Notes under the pieces: model-generated
What the model was told of the DNA's origin: nothing
What the model saw: only the letters and a program-made list of their open reading frames with translations
Databases searched by the model: none
Translations under genes and position numbers: made by a program
Source of the DNA: Corydoras sp. C115
Taxonomy: Eukaryota > Chordata > Actinopteri > Siluriformes > Callichthyidae
DNA length: 64,000 nt
Assembly: GCA_019802505.1 (NCBI GenBank)
Contig: JAFMOC010000810.1
Coordinates: forward strand, 17,679 to 81,678
Reading direction: 5' to 3'
Shown here: piece after piece, positions 21,826 through 33,737 of the stretch
Layout of the letters: each line of letters begins with the position of its first letter
Numbering within the stretch: the stretch's first letter is position 1

Positions 21826-22035
21826 GAAGGATCATGGAAATAAAGTTCATGTGGCTGTAAAAGGGATGTAAGCTGGTCTTCTAACAGGCTATGAAGATGC
21901 TCTAAAGGATTTTCAATTTGGCAGTATTGGAGAAGACTATTGTCATACACAACCTCAGAGATGTGCCGCGCAGCTTTGGACAACTGTGAATCTGGAGTGT
22001 CCACACGCTATGAACTCTTCCTAGAAATTTCTACA
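21826..22035 (+). pseudogene. Damaged 70-codon exon of ZNF-4
   Basis: It aligns with the open exon of ZNF-5 (38420-38630): a TTGAAGGATCATGGAAA start, a GGCTATGAAGATGCTC block, a GAATCTGGAGTGTCCACACG block and a TTTCTACA|GTGAGT donor. In this copy it contains stops in the expected frame. Confidence 0.65.
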
Positions 22036-22210
22036 GTGAGTGGTGAATATTAAGCCAGACCAATCGTCTGTATGAATATGTGGATTATGAAACAGACTTC
22101 TAAGATACAAACAGAACTTCTGGCTGCCTAGTAATCACTAGCTATCAGTAAGTTAAATGCAAACAGGGATCATCAGCACATTCATGAAAGAAAAATCTTT
22201 CTGCTTACAG

Positions 22211-23516
22211 GAATAACATTTACCAAGTAAACATGAGCACATCCATAAACAAGAAGAAAAATATTCTGACAAACAGTAAGGAAGGAGTTTCTCTTCTTCT
22301 AAGACATCACACAGGAGAAAAACGGTATTCCTGCTCACATTGTGGAAAAGGTTTTACTCAACAGAGTTGTCTTACACAACATATGCACATTCATACAGGA
22401 GTAAAATCATATATGTGCTCACAGTGTGGAAAGAGTTTTACTCATCAGAGTAGTCTTACAGTGCATCAGCGTATTCACACAGGAGAAAAACCCTATTCCT
22501 GCTCACAGTGTGGAAAGAGTTTTACTAAACAGAATAGTCTTAAACGGCATCATCATATTCACACAGGAGAAAAACCCTATTCCTGCTCACAGTGTGGAGG
22601 GTGTTTTACTCATCGGAGTAGTCTTGAAGTGCATAAGCGTATTCATACAGGAGAAAAACCCTATACGTGTTCACAGTGTGGAAAGAGTTTTACTCATATG
22701 AGTAGTCTTAAAGTGCATCAGCATATTCATGCAGGAGTAAAACCCCATTGTTGCTCACATTGTGGAAAGAGTTTTACTCATCAGAGTAGTCTTAAAGGGC
22801 ATCAGCTCATTCACACAGGAGAAAAACCCTATACGTGTTCACAGTGTGGAAAGAGTTTTACTCAGCAGAGTAGTCTTAAAGAGCATCAGCATATTCATGC
22901 AGGAGTAAAACCTCATTGTTGCTCACATTGTGGAAAGAGTTTTACTCATCAGAGTAGTCTTAAAGGGCATCAGCTCATTCACACAGGTGAAAAACCCTAT
23001 ACGTGTTCACAGTGTGGAAAGAGTTTTACTCATCAGAGTAGTCTTAAAGAGCATCAGCGCATTCACACAGGAGAAAAACCCCATTGTTGCTCACAGTGTG
23101 GAAAAAGTTTTACTCATCAGAGTCAGTTTACACAACATATGCAGATTCATACAGGAGTAAAACCATATATGTGCTCACAGTGTGGAAAGTGTTTTACTCA
23201 ACAGAGTTATCTTAAAGTGCATCAGCGCATTCACACAGGAGAAAAACCCTATTCCTGCTCACAGTGTGGAAAGAGATTTGCTATAAAGAGTAGTCTTACA
23301 GTGCATCAGCGCATTCACAGAGGAGAAAACCCCTATTCCTGCTCACAGTGTGGAAAGAGTTTTACTATAAAGAGTAGTCTTACAGTGCATCAGCGTATTC
23401 ACACAGGAGAAAAACCATACTCCTGCTTACAGTGTAAGAAAGTTTTTCTTCAAAAAAGTGATTTAAAAAGACACCAGCGCATTCACACAGAAAAACAAAC
23501 TTATTCCAGCTCATAG
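22211..23516 (+). CDS. ZNF-4 finger exon: C2H2 zinc-finger protein, 14 fingers
   Basis: A probable nuclear DNA-binding transcription regulator and the best gene in the window. The exon begins after GCTTACAG at 22210; entered in phase 2 it reads in frame into the ATG at 22233 (MSTSINKKKN) and on to TAG at 23514-23516. After about 28 lead residues come 14 consecutive CSQCGKSFT...HQRIH fingers with TGEKP-type linkers, two of them HAGVKPH. Helix positions 2 and 3 are mostly Ser-Ser, while -1 and 6 vary (H, Q, K, I and G, E, V, R, Q). Fingers 5-6 and 7-8 are a recent 168-bp tandem duplication (about 22700-22867 and 22868-23035) with only a few differences. There is no KRAB-, SCAN- or BTB-like sequence in this exon. 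Overlapping frames with repeated VLLIRVVL-type text are shadows of the fingers. Confidence 0.92.
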
Positions 23517-23564
23517 TAGTGTAATGTTTTTGTAATACTTTGAAGTAATATGTTGTAATTCATG

Positions 23565-23909
23565 ATGGTTTAAATAATTGCAGGGAAAATGGAATGACTA
23601 TTTGTGGGATGAGCTTGTGAAATTGTAGGAATGGGTTAGACTTAGGAGGGCAGGTAACACTTGGTAAATGTATTAGTGAGACTGGGGGCTCAGGAAGTCC
23701 CCACCAAATATGGAAGGTTCATTCACACTCACAGAAGGATGGTATTATATACAGAAGCAGGATCTTTGAGATCTCTCATCGTCGCGGTTGTCTGCCATTG
23801 ATGAATTTTCCTGTACATTTGTTTGTCTATTCATGAATAGACAAAATGCATGAAATTCTTTTGGAACGAAACTGCAGACTTGTGATCATTTATTGGAACA
23901 TAACAGTAG
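23565..23909 (+). mobile_element. LTR relic in the 3' flank of ZNF-4
   Basis: From about 23745 the sequence follows the R-U5 part of the ERV-A LTR (GGATCTTTGAGA, CTGCCATTGATGA, TGTACATTTGTTTGT, TTTATTGGAACATAACA), while the U3-like part is diverged. A matching relic lies after ZNF-6 (47930-48282), so it was there before that duplication. It may supply the gene's polyadenylation region. Confidence 0.65.
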
Positions 23910-24704
23910 TCACGTTTTTATACCAATTGTGTGTATATTTGGAAGGAAAAAAATTACAATTATGAAAACAAGCATAAGACTTCACCACAACAATGTCCAC
24001 AATACTGGAAAGCTAGATGCTCTAAAAAACTCTGGACATTTTGTTTCCAATAACTGCTCAACATTACCAACTAAAAAGAGAATCACTGTTTGCCACATTT
24101 GAAGTGTTATAAAAAATGGCTGCTTACGGAACAGTCAAGAACCTTCAAGATTGTTATGATTTAATTTTATTTTTAACAAATTTGTTGTTATTGTGGATTT
24201 GATTTAATTATGAACCTTCTGAAATTTAGGATCTGCGCATGTAGGCTCATTAGAGTTTATCTATGGTGAGTTCAGTTTTTACTCATTTATTTAGATTTGA
24301 ATGATTAATAGATCAGCGACCATGAGTTTAGATAAGGTTTCAAATAGAATTAAAGTTTAAATTCATCTTTTTAGTTTTAGTCTTAAACATGTTTTACATT
24401 TTCTCTTTATCATATAATGCATGATCTTACATTTTTATTGAACCTGTACAAAGGTGTTTTGTTTCTTTTTGTAACCATTTATTATGTATTTTATATTCAT
24501 CTTCTGAGGAGTTGCTATGGTGGATCGCTCTTTTGTTTTCTGGTGTTAAGATGATTAAAGCTTTCTGATTTGGATTGTAACTTCACCTCCTTTGTCTTTA
24601 TTGTTATTTTTAGTAAGTCCACTTCACTTTACATGTTTACACATATGTCTAATATGATATGATAATTTACTACTTCCCAAATTTTGTTCTACAATTTTGT
24701 AATG
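23910..24704 (+). other. 3' flank of ZNF-4, no gene seen
   Basis: This DNA matches the ZNF-6 flank at 48283-48671 and 53307-53690 as a direct duplicate. The match is interrupted there by the hAT element. Confidence 0.6.
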
Positions 24705-25060
24705 GGGTGGCACGGTGGCTTAGTGGTTAGCATGTTCGCCTCTCAGCGCTAGGGATTCCCGGTTCGAATCCCCATCTGGGTGGAGTTTCCATGTTCTCCC
24801 CGTGTCTGCGTGGGTTTCCTCCGGGTTCTCCGGTTTCCTCCCACAGTCCAAAAACATAGAACAAGTCAATTGAATTCTCAAAAAAATTGCCCCATATAGA
24901 GTGTGTTTGTGTGAGTGAGTGTGTGCCCAGCGATGGATTGGCGCCCTGTCCTGGGTGTATCTGCCCAGCGCCCGAGACGTTCTCCCCTGGATGGGCATGG
25001 GGAACCCCACCGCGACCCTAATAGAGGATAAAGCAGGAGATAATGAATGAATGAATGAAT
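24705..25060 (+). mobile_element. SINE-A, full length with target duplication
   Basis: The full SINE-A head, boxes, middle and GAATGAATGAATGAAT tail are present. It is flanked by TTTTGTAATGG on both sides. The equivalent place in the ZNF-6 block (near 53675) has no SINE, so it inserted after that duplication. Confidence 0.93.
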
Positions 25061-25440
25061 TTTGTAATGGTTTTTGTTTTATCGCCATTGTTATTACAAA
25101 TTCCTGAATAAAAATGAAACTTTCTGATGAAATGAAACTTACCAACACTAAGTTGGGTTTGTCATTGTATGTTAAATGCACAACTGTCATTTTATCGCAC
25201 AAGTCCAGACACGTTTTTTTTTTTTTTTAAATAAGTACTGCCCCTAGTGGTCATTGTGTTATGTTAACTATGTTTTATGTTATTGATTATATGGCGTTTC
25301 AAATTTCATTTAGAGATTTATAAGGGTTCGACGTTTGGAGACTTAAAGTACACCATTAAATGGGCATTTTCTGATGGAAGGTTTTAAATATTAATTAATA
25401 CATAAATAAATCTTAGAAAAAAAGAAAGAAAATAGGTGGA
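25061..25440. other. Flanking DNA, no gene seen
   Basis: It matches 53690-54020 of the ZNF-6 block (for example CTGCCCCTAGTGGTCATTGT), including GATTTATAAGGGTTCGAC. That marks the end of the shared duplicate. Confidence 0.55.
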
Positions 25441-25690
25441 TTTTTGGATCACCTCAGAACAGGTGTGCTTTGAATGCGCAAGAGGGCTTTTTAGCGCATG
25501 CGCTTTAACGATGCCTAAAAAACGAGTGCAATTCAGTAGCCCCAGAGAACGGGTGTGCTTTCACTGCGCATGCGCTTTAACAACGTCTGACAACGCGTGA
25601 GCTTCAGTAGCGCCTGAGAGCGGGTGTGATTTGGATGCGCATGCGCTGTAAGGACACTTTAAGAGCGCATGAGAACTAGTGTGCAGTTCA
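25441..25690 (+). repeat. 72-bp satellite, about 3 units
   Basis: Perfect GCGCATGCGC palindromes at 25494, 25566 and 25637 are spaced 72 and 71 bp. Each is followed by TTTAACGA or TGTAAGGA and later by a GAACGGGTGTG block. The cluster matches the reverse of 56450-56640. Confidence 0.88.
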
Positions 25691-25890
25691 GTTTGAGACA
25701 TTTGGAAAAGATGCAGGGATGCAGGGTCTGTCATGAGATGCATATCCGCTTTAAAGAAGAGTTTTCCAAAAAAGACAGGGAAGAAAATAAAGCCTTAACT
25801 ACATAGTGAACTGTTAGGTGAATAAACATAAGACCTTTTTATCTTTACAACAAACACACACTGATTATAAAATGTCCTAGATATTCGTAC

Positions 25891-26323
25891 TGTTGGAATT
25901 TATTAAACATAAAAGACATACATTGCATTAATTTATCCTAACTGTTTGAATGTATGTAATCTATGTGTTTTAATGGTTCAACTGAAGATGCAAAACGGGA
26001 ACAATGAGACAGTCAACAGAAACAGGCCTTAAGTTCATGCCCTAGGAGGCAGGAAGCAGGACCAGATGGTGGAGAAGTCTGAGATGTTTAAGAGGATGTT
26101 CTCACCAAGACATAGGACTGCTTATGCACCTACATAGGGAAAGGACAGCCCTCCTAAGGTTTATAAACTGAAGCTGGATCTTTGAGAGTCAGAGCTCTCT
26201 CATCAATCGTGGTTGCCTGCCATTGATGATTTTTCTGTACACTTGGTTGTTTATTCAGTAACTTGCATTAAAATCTGTTTGGAACAACCTGCATCTCCAA
26301 GGCCGTTTATTGAACATCTAACA
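25891..26323 (+). repeat. ERV-A 5' LTR
   Basis: It begins TGTTGGAATTT and ends CATCTAACA, 433 bp. A TATAAA at about 26161 and an ATTAAA polyadenylation signal near 26269 mark the U3, R and U5 parts. It is preceded by the target duplicate GTAC (25887-25890). Compared with the 3' LTR it shows only about four substitutions and one 3-bp gap in the parts read. Confidence 0.92.
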
Positions 26324-27837
26324 ATTGGTGACCCCGACGTGATTCGGCTCTAGGATTTGCAGGGCGGTTTGTACCGCACTATGGCACTTTGACTGCTGCA
26401 AGTTGACACCATCGTTATCACAGCTGTGCAAACTCAGGTACGCAAGAACCAGTTAAAACAAATCTTGCAAAATTGGAAACTGTTCTATTAAAATAACGTG
26501 GTTGCAGCATCACAGCAGTTGACTGGTTTTTATTGAATAATTAAGTAATTTATATTATTGTATGAATATTATGTTTGTTGTTTGGAATAGGATTTAGAGT
26601 TTGGTTTCTGGTACTCATCTGATAAAGTTTGTAGACTCACATTGACCGGGGGAAGAACAGAGCCCCCTCCCTTTGTGCTCTTCACTGAAGCACAGAGGGG
26701 TCTGTCACCTCCTTTACACAGGTTCACACAGAGAGATGACTTTTTCCTATTTCCAGGACAACAACTAGAATTACAGGTAAGAACTTTAATATTATTTTGG
26801 ATAGATTAGAGAGGGAACATTAAGTAACTGAACTGCCTTTATCTAGGAGACTTATTCATCCCCATTGTTAAGTCATGTGTTGGATAGGGACTGTATACTG
26901 GCAGTAATTGGCCTTAATGGGAAAAGAAAACCTGAAAAAAGGGAAACAATGCGACCTTTTGTTTTCTAAGATTAGATTAGATATTTTTATGCCTTAAGTT
27001 TTGGACGCGTCGGTAGGGGAAACAAGGCGACCATACGATTTTTAGGCTTTTTAGGTTAGGGAGCGCTGAAAACAGAACTGTATTGTCTACGAGGCTTATT
27101 GTCCCTGTTAATTAATTTAACCGGACACATAGGAACTGAACAATCACGGTTTCGACGAGGTTCAGACGGAAAGAAAGGGCGAGAACGGGGGAAACCGAGA
27201 CACCCCTAGTCCTTTAAGTTAGTAAATCTTGGCTCCGGGAGTCCAAGGGACTGAATAGCAGGAAATTCAGTCACTAGTTCAGTTGCTCTGAACTAGGCTT
27301 TGCGCCTCTTGCTGAGGTGGGGCGACGCGGGGCGGCCCCAGATCACCCGAAGCCTATATTACGTAGGACACTGCTGACTAGGGCATTGTGACGACGGTGA
27401 ACAGTGGAGCATTCCATGGTAAAGACCGTCACGGTGGTTGTTTCGCTTTGCTTTTGCTTTATTTACAAGTGTACAATTTGTGTGACCGGTCTTGTTTAAA
27501 TTGCTGTAATATAATGTTATATAAATATATAGTGTGTAATTATATGAATCCTCAGCTCTAATATAAACCCGTGTGGCTGATACTCATGCTACGAAACCAC
27601 TCGGTGATATATTTGGTCATTAGGACCTAGAGACTGAGTAGAATATTTGGGTATAGAGGAACTTAACAGAAGGGCTCAGTTGTATGTTACCATTGACAAA
27701 GGACTTTTAGTCCGCCTGAGAAGGTAGAAGCTTGGCTAATAACTGTCAATTAAGGGACATCAACTAGGAACTTAAGTTCCATGTTGGACGGGGTGATTGT
27801 GTTGTAATTAAGTAAAAGAAATACAATTCAAACTAAA
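26324..27837 (+). other. ERV-A leader
   Basis: About 1.5 kb without a credible gene. A strong splice-donor-like CAG|GTAAGA lies at 26776-26777 and could be the leader donor for a spliced transcript. A short GC-rich stretch near 27300-27345 could be structured. The rest is unassigned. Confidence 0.5.
26326..26343 (+). other. ERV-A primer-binding site (tRNA-Trp)
   Basis: TGGTGACCCCGACGTGAT, two bases after the LTR, is complementary to the 3' end of tRNA-Trp, the same primer site used by avian alpharetroviruses such as Rous sarcoma virus. Confidence 0.85.
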
Positions 27838-28759
27838 ATGAACACTGAACAGTTTATGGAAAAAGTGTGGAATAGAATAGCCTCTGTCACAGAACCAAAT
27901 AAAAGACCAAAAGTGCAGAAACATTTGACAACATTGTTTACATCATGGCAATTAAGAGGCCTGATGACTGGAAACTCAGACCCAGCTCCTACTCAGGAGG
28001 ATAGGACAAAGGTATATCATTATTATAAAGGTGAAATTAGAAAAGTTGAGAAAGATTGGGAACAAGGGGGATCATTGGTTTGGTAAACTTAAAAGGACAT
28101 TGGACGAGGTGAATAAACAAAATTCACGTTGTCTGTTGCTCCTGACACATATGAGGGCAGAATTAGAAAGGCAAATTAAAGATAAAATAAAGCAAGAGAC
28201 TCCACCCGCACAAAGTACATTAAAACAGGATGAGACCTTAACTTCACCAGTGGAAAGTAATAAAGCTCTGTCTTTAGAACTAGACACACCAACAGGTCCC
28301 CTCATAAATTTAACCGCTCCCACACAACCCCCACCACCATACAGACCGATTTATCCTCAGGTACCACAAGCCTGTACACAAACAGTAGTGCAAACTCCTG
28401 TATTGAATATAGAAAGTGGACATTTAGAGATCAAAAAAGGTACTTTAGATATACCAGAGGAATTAGACCAACAAACGGTTATAAAACAATTACAGGATCA
28501 AGTGGCAAACCTACAATTACATATTAAACACAGGCCAGATCCAGAGGACTCCACGATTGTACTACAACTCACAGATCAACAATACCCTAGTAGATGTACA
28601 AATGTACCAGCTGAACCTCCAATAAACCCATCAGACGCGTGGAACACACAAGCACAATGGGGACACACTCCTGCACGCTCGGTAAATGAGATTGGAGGGC
28701 CATATACATGTAGGCAGCATATCCCCATGGAAATGACAGGGGATCAAAAAAATAGATAA
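27838..28759 (+). pseudogene. ERV-A gag-like region, frameshifted
   Basis: Two overlapping frames, 27838-28086 (matrix-like, starting MNTEQFMEKVWNRI) and 28031-28759, together resemble the N-terminal half of a retroviral Gag. The second carries a proline-rich part with a PPPPY late-domain motif at 28328-28342 and a stretch rich in Gln and Leu that may form a coiled coil. The frames switch near 28050 and the second stops at 28757. Family placement is by layout and motif, not by a clear match to a known Gag. Confidence 0.6.
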
Positions 28760-29089
28760 AAGATTAATGAAAATAGAAAAACCCACAGTTCCGATAATAA
28801 TGACTGTAAGGAAGAAAGTGATAGTGAAGTATCTGTAGGTATTAAGAAAGAAGCAAAAAACTTAAAAAGAGAGTATTAAGAAAAAAGTGGCTGAAAAAAG
28901 GTTGCAAAAACAACAGGGAGAAGAAGGGAAGCTCCAGAATCACAAAAATGTAAGACTGGTAGTACAGAAAGGGCTGATCTTTGACAGATGATACAATGAC
29001 AGATGATACTAATGGCCTGGATGGGAATTTATCCACCTATGAGGATAATCACTGAGGGAAATCACTTAAACTCAAAGTTGTGAAATCTC

Positions 29090-30150
29090 CCACTATCCTT
29101 TAACTACTATACAAACTGGACAACAGGTCTACAAACCATGGAGCCATAGATATTGACGGTTTACTAGCTAAATTGCCACCATTAACTAAGGGTTGGACAA
29201 GCGTGGGTGACTAAGTTTGAACAATATACAGCAGGAGAAAAGTTGTACTTGGGTGATATAAGAGTGATAATAAATAGATTAGAAGGTAAAAGGAAGTTAC
29301 ATTAGATTGAAATAACAGCGGGAGAGAAAGAAAAAGCAGGAAACACTATTGTTGAGCATAAGGAAAGATTTATGGAATACTCTTAAAGAGTTCTACCCAG
29401 CAACTCATAGTTTGATGTCTTTAGTAGCTTTGAAAATAAGAGGAGGATGATGTATAAACTATGAAAGTATAGTGATTTGTGGATGGAAGCAACAGGAGAA
29501 TGACATAAGTCTGCGGCAACAGAAATGTGAGGGAGATAGCAGGTAGTGAAGACATGTGAGGGACAAATAGATAATGTGGTAGAAATATATATGATGTATT
29601 ACGAACAGTGGGAGCACACTATAACACACTGTGAATTAAAATGTAGATAAAAAATATGATAACATAAAAGAACTGACTAAAATTTTACTTAAACTACTAG
29701 TGGAAAAGTAGAATAAAGATAGGGAGGATAAAACAAGTATGCAGTTGGCTGTTAAATCACCTCCCCAGTCAATAAATCAGCAAATTATTCCCCGGCCTAT
29801 GTTTACACAGCATAGATGTCAAAATCATTTACAACACAGGAGGTAATCATACTCCTTTTTCCACCATACGGGGTAAACTTGTCCGCAGACAGGGGTTGAC
29901 CTTACTCCTTATCCGGGGTCTCTATATGGTTGGGGCCAGGGGTAGTAAGAAACAGATAAAGAACAAATAGAGGAAAACAGTAGGATATTCAGTGACAGTA
30001 AATACTCAGCTCATATTAATAAACAACCTGTTGTAACTAATATTGGAGGTAGAACATTAAAACATCAATAATTAAACGCAACAAATTGTCAAGTAAATTA
30101 AATGGGTAGAGATTTGTTGACAATATTAAATGCAAAATAGTTGTATGGAA
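29090..30150 (+). pseudogene. ERV-A capsid and protease remnants
   Basis: Scattered fragments in several frames look like a retroviral capsid (around 29180-29480, for example WVTKFEQYTAGEKLYLGD) and the C-terminal end of a retroviral protease (MGRDLLT near 30103). Many stops interrupt them. No zinc-knuckle motif and no reverse transcriptase motif was found downstream. Confidence 0.45.
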
Positions 30151-30399
30151 AAAGAATGACATTTCAAATAGGAAATACAGATGATTTACCATATGTGATG
30201 TTTTCGACCCGACACCCATTACTGTTATTAATGACTGTACCCTGAGACTGACAAGCTCAACAGTCGACACTCCTCATATTCAAAGGGTATTTCTGAAATC
30301 GGAAACCTCAGTTTTCTGAGAATAGCCTAGATAATTTCTGTGACCAGTCTGGTTTGAATTAGTGTTATAGAGGGTTATAACGTTATTCTGTTTACTTCT

Positions 30400-30890
30400 G
30401 AGGGTTTGTGTGGATTGAGACTGAGTGTATGATGTCACGAGTGAAAGAATTAACATTAATTTTCTACTTTACACTTTTCTCATCTTATATTCTAGGTGAA
30501 AATGATAAAATTTAGAAATAAAAACTAGCATAACCAATAAGCAAACGAGTAAATTACTAAATAAAATAAATAAGTTATGGTAGAAGTAAGTGAGGGTAAA
30601 ATAACAAGATAGAATATTAAGTTAAGTAACAAAATGTTTGATAAAAGACAAAAATGTTTACTGCTTCAATAAAGGACTTACTCAGTTCAATAAAGGTGAA
30701 CATGTCAGTGCTTGGAAACAAGCAATATGCGCTGAAAAGACATGATGATGGGGTGTGAGAATCTCTAGCGAAAAGTGAGGGCGTGCTCGGCCAAGGATGG
30801 GTGAGGGTCTGTTGATCCCAGATCTGCCCAGATCAGGGAGACGCCGACGCTATGGAATTAATATGGAAAGTATCTTAGGATCAGAGAGCT
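30400..30890 (+). other. ERV-A interior, possible envelope start
   Basis: After the protease remnant an ATG near 30429 opens a short hydrophobic stretch of about 20 residues that could be an envelope signal peptide, followed at once by stops. The polymerase region expected before it is missing. This is an inference from position and hydrophobicity only. Confidence 0.25.
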
Positions 30891-31735
30891 GTCCATTTCA
30901 CTGGTCCATTAGTCCGTCTGTCTCTAAGAGCAACTTACAGTCCAGTTACTCCAGTTACTGTTCGTGATTCTGAATCACTATTAATCTTTAAAAATAAATT
31001 AAAAACACATTTATTTAATCTTGCGTTTAACTAATCCCCTGTAGATAAAGATGTAGATCTCAGACTTGGCTGTGTTGGGGGGTAATCTCTGATCAGTGTA
31101 TGCTGGCATTTCACCTCTTCACCCACCTCATCATTAATGGGGGGGTGTGGCGCTGGAATGATGCTGTTCCGGGGCGCCATCTCAACTATGTAGAGTCTGC
31201 AGTATCTGCCTCTTTTAGTTATGCTGCTCTAGTCAGTGATGCCGGAGTCACATGCTGCACTGTGTCAATTAATTACTTATTAATTAAATGCCGTGCTTTA
31301 TTATTAGCTCTAACTCCCTTCCTTTGTCTGTTTCTTTTGAGGTGTCCCCCGGCTTCCTAGAGATTCATGGCTCTGCTTACGAATACTGTATGGATCCTGA
31401 CAAGGCGGTCCTGCAGGACGCCCCCTAATGGACTCACATATAGTTTTCTAGTTGTTAGTTTTTCCATTTGTTTAATATCTGTACATGGCTGTTCTACACT
31501 GTTGTTGCTGCCCGGCCGCTCAAGGAGGATGAGTCCCCCATTGAGTCTTGGTCCTCCCAAGGTTTCTTCCTTAAATAACAACATAAAAGGGAGTTTTTTC
31601 TTGCCACTGTCGCTTCGGCTTGCTCTTTGGGGGTTTAAAGGCTTTTCATTCTGTAAAGCTGCTTTGTGACAATGTACTGTTGTAAAAAGCGCTATATAAA
31701 TAAATTACTTGACTTGACTTGACTTAACTGTTTAC
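30890..31735 (+). mobile_element. L2-type LINE, 3' fragment inside ERV-A
   Basis: A short frame near 30960-31030 reads SLLIFKNKLKTHLFNLAFN, the end of a fish L2 reverse transcriptase. It is followed by a 3' UTR and the tail GTAAAAAGCGCTATATAAATAAA with CTTGA repeats at 31709-31733. The rest of the element is missing. Confidence 0.75.
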
Positions 31736-33737
31736 AGAACCCAGTCTGACTGAACCTGAACTGCTGCAAGCATTAAAATCACATGTTACACAAATTAATT
31801 AATGGAATTTAGGTTTTAAAACAATTTAAATAGGGTAAAAGGTAAATAAATAAATAAATAAATAACTTTATACATTTGGGTATAAAAATTTGCTTGACAA
31901 TTATAAATTAAATAGGTAATTTAATGTTGAAAATTAAACACATTTCTCATAGGTTCTGGCTGCACTCTGTTCTAATCTGTTCTAACATTCTGTGTGTATG
32001 TGTGTGAGTAGGGGGTGTCTGGGTGTGTGTGTCTGTTTATGAGGTCACAGGAGTGTAGAGGTTGGGGGTGTGAAGAATTTATTGCTGTTAGACAAGAAGG
32101 CAATTGTGTGTGGTATTTGAATTGGTTGTAGTGTTTAACTGTTGTTGAATATAGTTCATAGCTTATTAAAATATTTGTCATTATGAGGCATAAAATAGAC
32201 AGAGCACCATTTTTGTTTAATGACGGATGAAGGTTTGACTTTTAATAACTTAGACTTGACTGACTGACGTTACCTAATGAGGACAAAGTTATGAATAATA
32301 TTTATACTTTCTCCACAGGACCATCAGAAAGGTTTGCAGAGACACATATCATGCAAATGATTATTGTGTGATGATTTTTGTAGCATTGTTTTTATAAATT
32401 GGTTGATGAAGGTTTTATTTTTTCCAGGTTGTGCACTGAATGCGGCATTAATTATCAGATTTAATAGGAGAAATATATGTGTATTAACCTATGTTGTGTG
32501 ATCTCTTTAAAAAATATTTTTTTCAGTTTGTTTGATGTTCTGTTTAATTTGACTAACCAAAAAGTTGATTTCACAGGTTTAAGTGGATGGAGCTGACGGA
32601 GCAGTTTAATCCAGAAAAATATTAATCTGTTTGTTGAATTTTTTCCCAATAGTATTATAGATTGGCTATTCCATAGAGGTGATAATTATTGTGTGAATCT
32701 TTCCTCTCTAGAATATGATCTAAAGGCAGTGAGGGGTGGTGCATAGTTTATTACTTGAGGGAAATCGGCAAACCCCTACACCGCCTTGGACAACTTACAT
32801 CCAGAGCATAAATTATTATGAACCATGTTTTTGAAACAAAAGTAGTTTTGTTTTAAAAAATGGGGAAGGTTAAAAGTATGTTAAAAGCATGTTTTGATAT
32901 ACTACAGTTCTGCTTAGGTGAAAGAGGTCATCTGCTGGTAATAAACACTGGTAATAAAAGTCGAAAGGGGGGACAGAAACTGTCGCAAACTTGACTGAAC
33001 AGAACAGGGGAGATGGGAGGATTAAAGTTAACATCAAAAACATCAAAATTTAAGGGGCTGAGTAAAAAAAAAAAAAAAAAAAAAAAACAGTTTAAAATGA
33101 ATTGGAGTTTTATGTTGATCTTATGTTGATGTTTGGACATTATCCCAGCAGTATGGCTTATAATAGATTTTTTTTAGTATCAGCCCAACTTTAATAAATT
33201 GTCTAAATGAATGTTTGAAGGTTGGAATATGTTATCAGTTGGACTATATCAGGAGAGATTTAAACCTGTACTAAATTTTTTAATGTTTTTATTTTTTTAA
33301 TGTTTTTATTTTTATTTTCTAGCAAAACATGGTTACATAGTCATAAGTCATAAGCAAAACACGGTTACATAGTCATAGTCATTTCTAGCAAAACACGGTT
33401 ACATAGTCGCCCAGAGCGAAGACCACAGACGAGGAATGGTCTGGTAGGAGACATGGACATTCTCCAAGACCAAGAAAACCAACAACTATGCTCTGTGACA
33501 CACACCGCACATTTTCATAAAAGCATACACCACAAAGGAAAATATTAGATTAATTGTTTAGAAATGTACTGATATGCACTGGACCTACGTGGAGGAACAG
33601 AAGAACCTCTAAGAGACACAGTCTTTTCAGAGGAAAGAAGACGCCTCAACACCATCCGCACATGAACAATAGGACACGTTTTTAGTAAAACTTTAGTTAA
33701 TATGGTCACACCCTTATTAGGGTGTGAAAGGGGGGAC
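31736..33737 (+). other. ERV-A 3' part, no gene recognised
   Basis: AT-rich DNA with (TAAA)n near 31840, a poly-A run at 33064-33087 and three partial tandem copies of AGCAAAACACGGTTACATAG between 33320 and 33412. The last 12 bp form the polypurine tract. I could not identify envelope or accessory genes. Confidence 0.45.

Larger units (their letters stand above)
18327..22210 (+). other. Intron region of ZNF-4
   Basis: A long AT-rich interval sharing blocks with 43050-46180 of ZNF-6. It holds a poly-A run at 19320-19339, the fossil Tc1 (19335-19800), an L2-type LINE fragment (20919-21778) and a damaged 70-codon exon (21826-22035). A 20593-20862 open frame overlaps sequence shared by other copies as intron, so I do not call it a gene. 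Confidence 0.6.

Noticed and set aside
22426..23160. Overlapping open frames with repeated VLLIRVVL text
   Set aside because: They are out-of-frame readings of the finger repeats; the same pattern appears at 46467-47239 and 11182-11385.
22250..23500. CRISPR-like regular spacing of about 84 bp
   Set aside because: It is the C2H2 finger repeat (28 codons per finger) in an open coding exon of an animal genome.
28842..29036. Minus-strand frame over ERV-A gag
   Set aside because: Antisense to decayed gag, Leu/Phe-rich only because of A-rich sense DNA.
30037..31669. Short open frames in the middle of ERV-A
   Set aside because: They overlap ERV or L2 3' UTR sequence and show no domain or conserved start.
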